Source: an uncultured Clostridia bacterium (GTDB lineage: Bacteria > Bacillota > Clostridia > TANB77 > CAG-508). Taken from it: 39,741 nucleotides of DNA. The position numbers were made by a program, and so were the translations under genes. Shown one piece after another: positions 14,700 to 23,706 of the stretch. Location of the stretch: assembly GCA_944393385.1 (NCBI GenBank), contig CALYAA010000019.1:1-39741 (forward strand). Direction: 5' to 3'. The notes beneath the pieces were generated by a model. That model was not told the DNA's origin. It was given only the letters and a program-made list of their open reading frames with translations, and made no database searches. Numbering within the stretch: position 1 is the stretch's first letter; every line of letters starts with the position of its first letter.

Positions 14700-15836
14700 T
14701 TATATAAATTCTTCCCAAACTAAATTTGCTAAATCTAGGCCTTTATTAGTTAATCTTATAGTGTTATTATCAATTATTATTAATTTTTCATCTGTTAATT
14801 TTTTTAATTCATTTCTAAATAAATATATTGGATTATCACCAAATTTGTTTTTAAATTGACTTATATCTATTCCATTAATCTTTCTTAGTCCTAAAAGCAT
14901 ATATTCTTTTTTGGCATCATCTTCTTTTTGTACTTCATGTATTATTTTATTTTTATTAAATTCTCCTTTTTTTACATTTTCTATATATTCTTCTATATTC
15001 TCAGTATTTGAATATCTAGTAATATCTCTATATGAATGTGCTGCAACTCCTATTCCAATATATTCTTTTTGGTTCCAGCAATTCAAATTATGTTTTGATT
15101 CATATCCTTTTTTGGCGAAATTTGAAATTTCATAATGTTTATATCCATTTAATTCTAATGTATTTTTTACAAACCAGTACATATTTCGTTCTAATTCTTC
15201 ATCTGGTAATTGTAATTCTCCTTTTTCAATTTTATTTGCAATAGGTGTTCCATCTTCAACAATTAATGAATAAACTGAAATATGTTTAGGCTTTAATTTT
15301 AATACTTGTTCTAAACTTTCTTTTAAATCTTTTATTCTCTGATTTGGAAGCCCAAGCATTAAGTCTACATTTATATTTTTAAATCCAACCTTTTGTGCTA
15401 ATTTATATGTTTCTATAAATTGATCAAAATCATGTATTCTTCCTATTTCCTTTAATAATATATTATTAGTAGATTGTAATCCTATACTAATTCTATTAAT
15501 TCCACAAATTTTGTAATCTTCTAATTTTTCCTTTGTTACTGTTCCTGGATTTACCTCAATTGTAATTTCTGCATTTGGTGATACCTTTTTTTCTTTTATT
15601 TTACCTATAATTTCTATAATATATTTACTATCAATATAAGATGGTGTTCCTCCACCTATATAAATTGTTGTTATTTCTGGTTTTATATTTTGTGATTGAA
15701 TTTCTATTTTTAAAGCTTCTACATAATCTTTTATTAAATTATCTTTATTACAATATGATATAAAATCACAATAATCACATTTTTTCTTGCAAAATGGAAT
15801 ATGAACATATATCCCTATCTCATTATTTTTTAACAT
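14700..15836 (-). CDS. hemW: HemW-type radical SAM protein
   Basis: A 378-residue radical SAM protein with the cluster motif HIPFCKKKCDYCDF (C16, C20, C23 from the chosen start), GGGTPS (SAM-binding glycines) and ISIGLQS. The short length and the CxxxCxxC spacing followed by DF separate HemW from genuine oxygen-independent coproporphyrinogen oxidase HemN. HemW is thought to act in haem trafficking or insertion; older annotations call it coproporphyrinogen III oxidase. The frame extends 12 bases to a TTG at 15848, but the ATG at 15836 gives a family-like N-terminus. Either start lies inside the whiA 3' end, so the two genes overlap and are probably coupled. Confidence 0.92.
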   Translation of the reverse strand: MLKNNEIGIYVHIPFCKKKCDYCDFISYCNKDNLIKDYVEALKIEIQSQNIKPEITTIYIGGGTPSYIDSKYIIEIIGKIKEKKVSPNAEITIEVNPGTVTKEKLEDYKICGINRISIGLQSTNNILLKEIGRIHDFDQFIETYKLAQKVGFKNINVDLMLGLPNQRIKDLKESLEQVLKLKPKHISVYSLIVEDGTPIANKIEKGELQLPDEELERNMYWFVKNTLELNGYKHYEISNFAKKGYESKHNLNCWNQKEYIGIGVAAHSYRDITRYSNTENIEEYIENVKKGEFNKNKIIHEVQKEDDAKKEYMLLGLRKINGIDISQFKNKFGDNPIYLFRNELKKLTDEKLIIIDNNTIRLTNKGLDLANLVWEEFI

Positions 15837-16665
15837 TTGTTTTTCCAATCTCCATTATTTTTTTTAATCTATAATTTACTCCTGATTTACCAATTGGTGT
15901 TTTTAACATTTTTCCTAATTCAACTAAACTTGCACTTGGATTTTTTAATCTTAGTTCTGCTAATTCTTTAAGTGATTCATCTAATTTCTCAAATTTTCCG
16001 CTTTTTTTTAATTTTCTAATCGTTTCTATTTGTTCAATTGCAGCATTCATAGTTTTATTCATATTTGCAGTTTCACAATTAACTATTCTGTTTATTTTGT
16101 TATTCATTTCTCTTTGAACTCTAATTTCTTCATATTTCAATACAGATTTATTTGCTCCGAACAGTGCTAATATTTTAGATATTTCTTCTCCATCTTTAAG
16201 ATATATAATATATTCTTTATTTTTTTCTAAGCAATTACATTTTATGTTAAAATCTTTTAATCCATTCATTATTAAGTCTGCATATTCTTTTTTTCTAAGT
16301 CCTATTTCTAAATGATATGTATTTTCTGGATTATTAATTGAACCAGCTCCTAAATATGCTCCTTTTATGATATTTTTTATCTGGTCTATTGATAAACTTT
16401 TTGTTTGAATTTTGATGTTGGGACATGTTATCATAAATACCTTACCCTGTATACTAATATCATAGTCATCTATTCCAATGTTACTTAATAATCTCGAAAA
16501 TCTATTTATATTATATTCATTTTCTGTTGAAAATTTTATTTTTTCACCATTTTCAGATATATTGCTACTCATTAAATATCCAACAAGTTCATATTTTACT
16601 GCTTCTTTATTTGCCAAGTTTTCTGTTTTACTCATTTCTTCTTTTAATTCTGTTGAAAAAGACAT
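15823..16665 (-). CDS. whiA: DNA-binding protein WhiA
   Basis: A 280-residue protein of the WhiA family, with an N-terminal LAGLIDADG-like domain and a C-terminal helix-turn-helix. The block IIKGAYLGAGSINNPENTYHLEI (about 128-150) is the degenerate homing-endonuclease core. SLVELGKMLKTPIGKSGVNYRLKKI at the end is the DNA-binding part. WhiA controls sporulation septation in Streptomyces and influences cell division and chromosome segregation in Bacillus. It usually follows rapZ and yvcK; here it lies between prmC and hemW, and a yvcK gene is 10 kb away. The SD sequence is weak. Confidence 0.95.
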   Translation of the reverse strand: MSFSTELKEEMSKTENLANKEAVKYELVGYLMSSNISENGEKIKFSTENEYNINRFSRLLSNIGIDDYDISIQGKVFMITCPNIKIQTKSLSIDQIKNIIKGAYLGAGSINNPENTYHLEIGLRKKEYADLIMNGLKDFNIKCNCLEKNKEYIIYLKDGEEISKILALFGANKSVLKYEEIRVQREMNNKINRIVNCETANMNKTMNAAIEQIETIRKLKKSGKFEKLDESLKELAELRLKNPSASLVELGKMLKTPIGKSGVNYRLKKIMEIGKTNVKK

Positions 16666-16743
16666 ATTTTAATTAATGCATTTTATGCATATACTCCTTT
16701 TATAACTTATTTAGTTTTTTATGGCTCACTATAAACCTTTTTA

Positions 16744-17583
16744 TTATATAACTTGTGTTATAATAATTCTATCACATCCATATAAATCTTTTTTACAATA
16801 TGTTTTTTTGTAATCTTGCTTTTCTTCTATTAATTTCATAACATCTTCTTTTTGATTATAACCTATTTCTAAACATAAATAACTTCCTGTTTTTAGATAA
16901 TTAATTGCTCTATCTAAAATTCTTCTGTAAAAATCTAGTCCGTCATATCCTCCATCAAGTGCAATTTCTGGTTCTTTTTGTACTTCTTTACTTAATTTTT
17001 TTATTTCTTCTTTTTTTATATATGGTGGATTTGAAACAATTATATCAAATTTGTTTTTCCCTATATTTTCAAATAAATCTGATTTTAAAAATTTAACTTC
17101 TGTGTTTAATTTCTGTGCATTTTTATTTGCAACATCTAATGCCTTTTCACTTATATCAATTCCTGTTACTTCTGCATTAGGAATATATTTTTTTAGTGAT
17201 ATTGCAATAATCCCGCTTCCTGTACATAAATCTAAAATTTTAGGTTTCATCATTTTATTTGCAATTTTTATAACTTCTTCTACTAAGATTTCGGTATCTT
17301 GTCTTGGTATTAATGTATTTTCATCAACAAAAAAATCCATTTTCATAAATTCTTGTCTATGTGTTATATGTTGTAGTGGAATTCCTTTTGTTATTTTTTC
17401 TATATTGACAAAATATTCCCATTGTTGCTTTTTGGTAATTTCCTTATTGTCATACACTACAATATATTGCCTAGGTTTATCTAAAACATATTGAAGTAAT
17501 AATCTTGCTTTTAATTTTGGACTTTCTATATTATTAGATTTTAACATTATCATTCCTTTTGTTATTGCTTCTTTTATTGTCAT
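16744..17583 (-). CDS. prmC: Peptide chain release factor glutamine methyltransferase PrmC
   Basis: A 279-residue class I methyltransferase. It has an N-terminal helical domain with the family's LLQYVLDKPRQYI block, a SAM-binding motif ILDLCTGSGIIAISL (about residues 111-125), and the catalytic NPPY tetrad in VSNPPYI. It also has EPEIALDGGYDGLDFYR, another PrmC signature. It methylates the Gln of the GGQ motif in release factors 1 and 2. The frame reaches a GTG at 17592, but AGAGGTGG lies just before the ATG at 17583, so the later start is favoured. It is 24 bp downstream of murD. The usual neighbour prfA is not in the window. Confidence 0.95.
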   Translation of the reverse strand: MTIKEAITKGMIMLKSNNIESPKLKARLLLQYVLDKPRQYIVVYDNKEITKKQQWEYFVNIEKITKGIPLQHITHRQEFMKMDFFVDENTLIPRQDTEILVEEVIKIANKMMKPKILDLCTGSGIIAISLKKYIPNAEVTGIDISEKALDVANKNAQKLNTEVKFLKSDLFENIGKNKFDIIVSNPPYIKKEEIKKLSKEVQKEPEIALDGGYDGLDFYRRILDRAINYLKTGSYLCLEIGYNQKEDVMKLIEEKQDYKKTYCKKDLYGCDRIIITQVI

Positions 17584-17607
17584 TAATACCACCTCTTTTT
17601 CTATTAT

Positions 17608-19011
17608 TTATTCAAATTGATTTACCTCTTTTCTAAATTTATCTCCTCTATCATACATATCTTTAAACATATCAAAACTTGTGCTAGCTGGTGAAAATAA
17701 CACTATCTGACCTGGCTTTGCAATTCTTTTTGCCAATTCTAAACTTTGTTTAAATGTTTCACACATATGAATATCAATTGTTTTGTTTTGTTTTTCTGAC
17801 TCTTTTTTTACTGCATCATAAATTTTGTTTGCTGTTTGCCCTATTAGTATTAAACTTTTTACTTTTTCTACTATTGGCTTTCCAATTGGTGTATAATCTA
17901 AATTTTTATCTGCTCCTCCTGCAATTAATATGATTTCTTTATTAAATGAATTGATTGCCGAGATTCCTCTAGTTGGAGATGTACTTGCAGAGTCATTATA
18001 CCATTCTACTCCATTTAATATTCTTACTAGTTCTAATCTATGTTTTACTCCAGAAAATTCTTTTATAGTTTTAATGGCATTATCTGTGCTTACTAAATCT
18101 TTTGTTAATGCCAATGCTGTACATATATTTTGTAAATTATGTATTCCTTTTAATTTAATATCATCTTGTGATATTAAATGTCTTCTAATACCATCATTAC
18201 ACTCTTTTATTATCCCATCTTCAACAATATATCCATAATCTAATTTTTGCTTACTACTAAATAATATAACATCACCATTTGCATCTTTTTGACATGAATT
18301 TGTTAATTCATTATCCGCATTTAGTACTAGAACTCCTGTACTTTTTTGATGTCTATAAATGTTTTTCTTTGAATCAATATATTCTTGATAATCTTTATGT
18401 ACATTTAAATGATTTGGAGTAATGTTTGTTATTGCAGCTATATCTGGACTTACTTCCATATCCATTAATTGAAAACTACTAAGTTCTAATACTATTATAT
18501 CTTCTGGTTTTATTTCTTTTAGTTTGGTAAAAAGAGGGATTCCAATATTTCCTCCTAAATATACATTATATCCTGCATCTTCTAATATTTTTGCTGTTAA
18601 TGTAGTAGTTGTTGTTTTTCCATCACTTCCAGTAATTCCTATTACTTTACATGGAGCCATTTTTATTAATTGTTCTATTTCTGTTGTAACAATTGCACCT
18701 CTTTCTTTTTCTATTACTAATTCTGTTTTTGTTGGTAAACAACTTGGTGATCTAAATATAATTTCAAATCCGTGTAAATTATCTAGATTTCTTTTTCCAA
18801 AAAAACAATTAAAATTATATTTTTTTATTTTTTCTATAATATCTTTTGATATTTTTTCTTCTTCTCTATCATCAAATATTGTTACAACTGCCCCTTTTTC
18901 AAATAAGTAATCAATTAATGGAATATTGCTTACACCAATTCCTATAACTGCTATTTTTTTATTTTTTATGTTTTTTTCAAATTTTTCTAATTTTTGGTTT
19001 TTAAATTCCAT
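17608..19011 (-). CDS. murD: UDP-N-acetylmuramoyl-L-alanine:D-glutamate ligase MurD
   Basis: A 467-residue Mur ligase that adds D-glutamate to UDP-MurNAc-L-Ala in the cytoplasmic steps of peptidoglycan synthesis. The N-terminal Rossmann domain (KIAVIGIGVSNIPL, about 19-32) is followed by the ATP-binding loop GITGSDGKTTTTT (125-137). The central domain has ITPNHLNVHKDYQEYIDSKKNIY, with its carbamylated-lysine region. The C-terminal domain contains NDSASTSP and FSPASTSFDMFKDMYDRGDKF, a MurD hallmark. GGAGG precedes the ATG by six bases. It heads a murD-prmC-whiA-hemW transcription unit. The other mur genes are not adjacent. Confidence 0.96.
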   Translation of the reverse strand: MEFKNQKLEKFEKNIKNKKIAVIGIGVSNIPLIDYLFEKGAVVTIFDDREEEKISKDIIEKIKKYNFNCFFGKRNLDNLHGFEIIFRSPSCLPTKTELVIEKERGAIVTTEIEQLIKMAPCKVIGITGSDGKTTTTTLTAKILEDAGYNVYLGGNIGIPLFTKLKEIKPEDIIVLELSSFQLMDMEVSPDIAAITNITPNHLNVHKDYQEYIDSKKNIYRHQKSTGVLVLNADNELTNSCQKDANGDVILFSSKQKLDYGYIVEDGIIKECNDGIRRHLISQDDIKLKGIHNLQNICTALALTKDLVSTDNAIKTIKEFSGVKHRLELVRILNGVEWYNDSASTSPTRGISAINSFNKEIILIAGGADKNLDYTPIGKPIVEKVKSLILIGQTANKIYDAVKKESEKQNKTIDIHMCETFKQSLELAKRIAKPGQIVLFSPASTSFDMFKDMYDRGDKFRKEVNQFE

Positions 19012-19159
19012 TGTTATCCTCCACTTTATGTATTGTATTCTCTTAATTTGTTTTCGTTCTTATTATATAACTTTTTTAATGTTTTTACAATATAATTGCA
19101 TATTTATTGGTTATATCGGGTAGAATATCTTTGTAAACTTTTAATTGGAGGTGTTATTA

Positions 19160-19246
19160 ATGTCAGAAAAAAATAATAACAAAAAAAATAACAATAACAA
19201 AAACAATAATAATAACAACAATAATCAAAACAATAACAATAGATAG
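19160..19246 (+). CDS. 28-residue asparagine-rich peptide
   Basis: An ATG-to-TAG ORF with TTGGAGGTG seven bases upstream of the start encodes a peptide of which 19 of 28 residues are Asn, the rest mainly Lys with one Gln (MSEKNNNKK..., ending in R). The strong, well-spaced Shine-Dalgarno is the main argument that it is translated; the peptide could otherwise be an AAT/AAC repeat. It is divergent from murD. About 65-35 bp upstream lies GCATA, 15 nt, then GGGTAGAAT, which resembles a forespore sigma-F/G promoter. I do not recognise a family. Confidence 0.55.
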   Translation: MSEKNNNKKNNNNKNNNNNNNNQNNNNR

Positions 19247-19327
19247 TAGAAAAATTTATTTTATCTAGTTTATTTTTATTCAACTTTGTTAACTTACTTT
19301 AACTTTATGGTTAAATGTCAAAATTTT

Positions 19328-19362
19328 AAGGTGGAAAATTTTTTCATATTTTTCCACCTTAA
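19328..19362. terminator. Hairpin downstream of pgeF and the Asn-rich ORF
   Basis: TAAGGTGGAAAA (19328-19339) pairs perfectly with TTTTCCACCTTA (19351-19362). It lies between two converging genes and could serve either. The T-runs after the stem are poor on both strands, so termination efficiency is uncertain. Confidence 0.6.
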
Positions 19363-19466
19363 AAAGTATATTATAACCTTTTTATATTTTAAAACTATAA
19401 TACAAATCCTTACTCATAACACTATATAGAATACTATAATAAATAATAACTCTGATTTACAATAAT

Positions 19467-20315
19467 TTATATTAATCCAATTATAGAAGTTTCTAAACCA
19501 TATCCCTCTTTTTCAACTCTATATGAATGTATTAAATCTCTATTACATACACTGCAAATTCCACAGTCAAAAATATTATCTGCCTTTAAACCTTCGTTTT
19601 GTAGAATAATTTTATTTATTTCTACAGTATCTATAACCCACTTTTGTTCAGATTTCCTTTCTATGATTTCATTAAATCTTCCTACTTTTTGAAGGTCTTG
19701 TTTAAACTCATTTTCAAATAATGCTTGTACATCTTTTTCTACTTCAAAATGGCATTTCTTAATACTTGGGCATATACAGCAAATTATATTTTCTGGTCTA
19801 CAATTATATTCTTTTTTCATCTTTTGAACTGTTTCTACAGAAATTCTTTGAATAGTTCCTTTCCAACCAGAATGTACATTTGCAATAACTTTTTTACTTG
19901 GATCAAAAAATAGTAATAAAATACAATCAGCATTTGTTGTAGTTAAAAATAACTTTGATTTATCTGTAATTAATCCATCTGTTAAATTATATTCATTTAA
20001 ATTAAAATCAGGTTTATCATCATTGATTTTATTTTCTACTATTTTTACATTTTTGCTATGTGATTGATTTGGTTTTACTAAATTTATATAATCACAATTT
20101 AAGCTATTGCATAATCTTTGATAATTACTTAAAGCTTTATGAAATTCATTTGGATTTGTTTTTTGTGTATTTATTGATGTTCTGTAATTTTTATCTATTC
20201 CCAAACTATATGCATGTACTAAAACATCATTAAATTCTAGTAATTTTCTAAATTGTAGATATTGAAAACCATTAATATTTTTGTGAACTACAACTTCATT
20301 TGATAAATTTTTCAC
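19467..20315 (-). CDS. pgeF: PgeF/YfiH family multicopper oxidase-like purine nucleoside enzyme
   Basis: A 282-residue protein of the DUF152/YfiH/LACC1 family. Metal and active-site motifs are visible: TNADCILLLFFD, NVHSGWKGTIQRI, CICPSIKKCHFEV, and the terminal CGICSVCNRDLIHSYR. Members are now known mainly as purine nucleoside phosphorylase/adenosine deaminase-like enzymes and were earlier called polyphenol oxidases. In some bacteria the protein is assigned a role in editing peptidoglycan precursors. The frame is open to 20405, but those residues run inside addB. The GTG at 20315 has AAAGGAGA six bases upstream and gives a normal-length protein. It overlaps the addB stop by 20 bp, so it is the last gene of a long operon. 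Confidence 0.85.
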   Translation of the reverse strand: MKNLSNEVVVHKNINGFQYLQFRKLLEFNDVLVHAYSLGIDKNYRTSINTQKTNPNEFHKALSNYQRLCNSLNCDYINLVKPNQSHSKNVKIVENKINDDKPDFNLNEYNLTDGLITDKSKLFLTTTNADCILLLFFDPSKKVIANVHSGWKGTIQRISVETVQKMKKEYNCRPENIICCICPSIKKCHFEVEKDVQALFENEFKQDLQKVGRFNEIIERKSEQKWVIDTVEINKIILQNEGLKADNIFDCGICSVCNRDLIHSYRVEKEGYGLETSIIGLI

Positions 20316-23300
20316 TTTTCTCTCCTTTTGAATTTTTAATTTTCTCAAGAATTTCTTGTTTACTTTTTTCTTCAATAAAATTATATTTATTAATACAAGC
20401 TCCATTGTTAAAATTACAAATGCTCTTATAATTACAATATTTACAAGGTGTTTTTTTATTTTTATAATATGGTATTAAATCAATTTTTCCACTTAATATT
20501 TCATTAGAAATTTGTTTTATAATTATATACATATAATCTTGTAAATCTTTAAACTGTTCTTTTGTTACACAATTAGAATTTCCTTCACTTAGTCCATTTT
20601 TCTTAGATATATAGGCTGGAACTAAATTTGAATATCCTTCTTCTAAATTTTTATCATGTAATTTTACAACCTTTATATCTGCTAAAATTAATCCTTTCAT
20701 TTTAAATTTTTTTCTAATTCTATCTTCTATTTCAGCTATATCTATATTTTTATCTGTATCCACCATTTGTTCTATTAAACTAAAATACAAAACTCCGGCA
20801 GGCATCACATCTTCTTCTTTACACACTGCATCTAAATATGTTAATAATTGTATTTGTAATCCTGCATAAACCTCATTAAAATCAAAATTTTTTATAGAAG
20901 ATTTATAATCTATTATTCTTAAATATCTTCCATCTTCATTTTGAGCAGTATCTATTCTATCTATTTTTCCTGTTATTTCAACCAATTTTCCATTTTCTAA
21001 TGGTATTTTTATAGTTTTATATTTTCCTTTATCATTAAATTCTATTTCCGTTCCTAATATTTCGAACTCACTTTTGGTTAAAGTTTCAATTATATATTTT
21101 AATGCTTCTTTTATTAGTTTTTTCAGTCTTTTTACTAATGCTCTATATTTGGCTGTTGATGTAAAAATATAATTCCTGTTTTGTAATAATTTTTCATCTA
21201 TTATTTGGTCTACTAAATCAGAAATTTGTTGTTCAGTTATTTCTTCTAAAACAATATTTTCTTTTTTTATATTTTCAAAAAACTCATCTATTGTTTCATG
21301 CATAAAAGTTCCTGTATCAAAACTTTGAACTTTCAATTCTTCTTGTGGGTTTATTTTTAATCCATATTGTAGAAAATAAGAGAAAGGACATTTTTTATAT
21401 TGTTCTAATCTTGATATACTAGTTGAAAGTTTGTTTCCATACAATCTATCTATATTTTTTTGTTCTATTTTTTCTGGTAAATTTGTATAAGATAATCCTT
21501 TTAAATTATTTTCTAATTTATTATTCCAATTTTCTTCTTTTTTATAATAATTATAAATATAATACCATATATTGTCTATATTCTTTTCTCTTAATTTATT
21601 AATATTTTGAATTAATTCTTCATAAGTAATTTTTTTATTTAATATTTCTGATTTTGTCTCTATTATATCACTTTCTTGTTTTATATTTGGATATATTTTT
21701 TTTATTTTATTAATTAAAATTGAAGGTCTTAATGCTTTTCCTTGCATATCTGATGACGGATATGATAAATACAATTCTTGTTCTGCTGTTGTAAAAGTTT
21801 TATATATATTAAAATTATCTTCATATAACTTGTCTATTGTTCCTTTTGCAAGTTCAATTCCATGTCTTTTTAATTTTTCTCTATCATCATCATTTAAAAA
21901 TCCTTCGTCTTTATATATACTTGGAAAAACTCCATCATTTAATCCTATTACAAATATTGTTTTTACTTTATGGCTTCTAGATCTATCTACATCTCCCATT
22001 ATTACTTGATCTTGTGTTCCTGGAATCTTAGTTAAACTACTGTTTTTTAAACCAATTTTAAATATTTGTGCATATTTATCTATTGTAATCTTATCATCTT
22101 TAAAAATTAGTACAATTTCATCTAATATATTTATAATGATATTTATACTATTTTCATATTCATTTGATAAATCAATTAGTCCTTGTTTTTCTAGTTCCTT
22201 TTGTTTTTGCTTTACCTTTGTTGCTAATTTTTGATTTACTAAAAATTGATAAATTGCTTTTGATATTCCTTCTGCTGTTCTAATTTCATCAATTTGTTTT
22301 TTTAATTCCATTAATGGTTCTACTATTTCTTTTCTTATTTGCTCTAATCTATTAATTTCCGGTTTTTGTTTTTCATCAAATCTACCATATGTAAATTCTT
22401 TTTTCCATTTATTTTGTTTAATCCCCCATTTTATACAATAATTTTCTAATTTAAATAATTCTTCTTCTTCAATACTATTAAATCCTGTCTTTAAATAATT
22501 AAATACAGACTCATTACTCCAATTTTTTGTAAAAATTTCTAATATTGAAAGTACATATTGAATTACAATATTTTGATTTAAATCTCTGTTTTCATCTATA
22601 AAAATGGGTATTTCATACTTATCAAAAATTGCTCTTGTTAAATTAGAATATGTATCAATATTTTTCGTTATTATAGATATATCTTTATATCTATATTTTT
22701 TGTCTCTAACTAATTTAAAAATATTTTTGGCAACTTGTTCTATTTCTGAATAAGGATTTTTTGCAAGAAATATTTTTATATTTTTGACTTCTTGATTATA
22801 TTCTTTATTTTTTAAATTATATAAATTTTTTTCTAAATATTTTAATTCTAAAGATTTAAATCTATATGTTTCTTCCAAAAACTTTTCTTCAACTTTTACA
22901 TTTTCTTCTGAAGCTATTTGTAATAATTTATTAATTGTAAGTTGATTAGAATAAAATATATCTGTATCTGGATTTTTGACTTCATGTATTGAATCTGTAC
23001 ATATTGTAATTGTAACTTGCTTTGCTATTTTTATTAATTTTCTTATAATATCATATTCTTGACTTGTAAATCCAGAAAATTCATCTATATATATCAAATA
23101 ATCTTTAAATTCTGGACATTTATCCACATTTTGTGCTAATATTGTTAATAAATCTGTTTCATCTATATATTTTTCTGATAATTGTTCCTGAAACTTTTCA
23201 TATATCATATTTAAATCTTTTAATTTGTTTTTTAGATAAATATCATCCTGATTTTCAATTTCTTGTTTTATTTGTTCTGTATGAATTCCATGTTTTTTGA

Positions 23301-23670
23301 ACTCTGTTATTGCTGTTTCTATTAAATCAATATTTTCATCATTTTTCTTTAAAAACATTAACTCATTTTTACAATTATTTAATATAGAATATATGAGCAT
23401 TATTTTTCCACATTTGCTTAAATTAGTTTCTGTTCTACCACCAATTTCATTTATAATTCTATATGCCATTCTACTGAAAGTAACAACTTCTGCATTAATT
23501 ACTGCATCTGTCTTTATTGCATCAATTAGTTTTTTTTCTGCAGTAAAAGAAAATTGTTCTGGTGTAATCATCAAAATTTTATTTTTTTCTTTTACTTTGT
23601 TTGAAATCTCTTTGTAACAATATTCACTTTTTCCTGTTCCAGCTCTACCATATACAATTTTTAATCCCAT
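20296..23670 (-). CDS. addB: ATP-dependent helicase/nuclease subunit AddB
   Basis: An 1124-residue protein matching AddB in length and architecture. It has Walker A GRAGTGKS (8-15), UvrD-like degenerate helicase blocks, GDVDRSRSHKVKTIFVIGLNDGVFP (about 560-585), and a C-terminal RecB-type nuclease with LRIIDYKSS. The four cysteines for an iron-sulfur cluster are one in EQYKKCPFSYFL and three in PCKYCNYKSICNF. AddAB processes double-strand breaks and recognises Chi for recombinational repair. In most Bacillota addA follows addB directly; here pgeF does, and addA is not in the window. It is 36 bp downstream of holA. Confidence 0.93.
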   Translation of the reverse strand: MGLKIVYGRAGTGKSEYCYKEISNKVKEKNKILMITPEQFSFTAEKKLIDAIKTDAVINAEVVTFSRMAYRIINEIGGRTETNLSKCGKIMLIYSILNNCKNELMFLKKNDENIDLIETAITEFKKHGIHTEQIKQEIENQDDIYLKNKLKDLNMIYEKFQEQLSEKYIDETDLLTILAQNVDKCPEFKDYLIYIDEFSGFTSQEYDIIRKLIKIAKQVTITICTDSIHEVKNPDTDIFYSNQLTINKLLQIASEENVKVEEKFLEETYRFKSLELKYLEKNLYNLKNKEYNQEVKNIKIFLAKNPYSEIEQVAKNIFKLVRDKKYRYKDISIITKNIDTYSNLTRAIFDKYEIPIFIDENRDLNQNIVIQYVLSILEIFTKNWSNESVFNYLKTGFNSIEEEELFKLENYCIKWGIKQNKWKKEFTYGRFDEKQKPEINRLEQIRKEIVEPLMELKKQIDEIRTAEGISKAIYQFLVNQKLATKVKQKQKELEKQGLIDLSNEYENSINIIINILDEIVLIFKDDKITIDKYAQIFKIGLKNSSLTKIPGTQDQVIMGDVDRSRSHKVKTIFVIGLNDGVFPSIYKDEGFLNDDDREKLKRHGIELAKGTIDKLYEDNFNIYKTFTTAEQELYLSYPSSDMQGKALRPSILINKIKKIYPNIKQESDIIETKSEILNKKITYEELIQNINKLREKNIDNIWYYIYNYYKKEENWNNKLENNLKGLSYTNLPEKIEQKNIDRLYGNKLSTSISRLEQYKKCPFSYFLQYGLKINPQEELKVQSFDTGTFMHETIDEFFENIKKENIVLEEITEQQISDLVDQIIDEKLLQNRNYIFTSTAKYRALVKRLKKLIKEALKYIIETLTKSEFEILGTEIEFNDKGKYKTIKIPLENGKLVEITGKIDRIDTAQNEDGRYLRIIDYKSSIKNFDFNEVYAGLQIQLLTYLDAVCKEEDVMPAGVLYFSLIEQMVDTDKNIDIAEIEDRIRKKFKMKGLILADIKVVKLHDKNLEEGYSNLVPAYISKKNGLSEGNSNCVTKEQFKDLQDYMYIIIKQISNEILSGKIDLIPYYKNKKTPCKYCNYKSICNFNNGACINKYNFIEEKSKQEILEKIKNSKGEKSEKFIK

Positions 23671-23706
23671 AGTCGTTCCTTTCTTTAAAATTATCTTTTA
23701 AGTGTG

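Noticed and set aside
19328..19362. A riboswitch in the 220-bp gap between the Asn-rich ORF and pgeF
   Set aside because: Only one simple perfect hairpin is present, and both flanking genes end toward it, so a terminator is the simpler reading.
20316..20405. The longer pgeF start at 20405
   Set aside because: These residues lie inside addB and are strongly basic and unlike the family's N-terminus. The GTG at 20315 has an AAAGGAGA site at the right distance.
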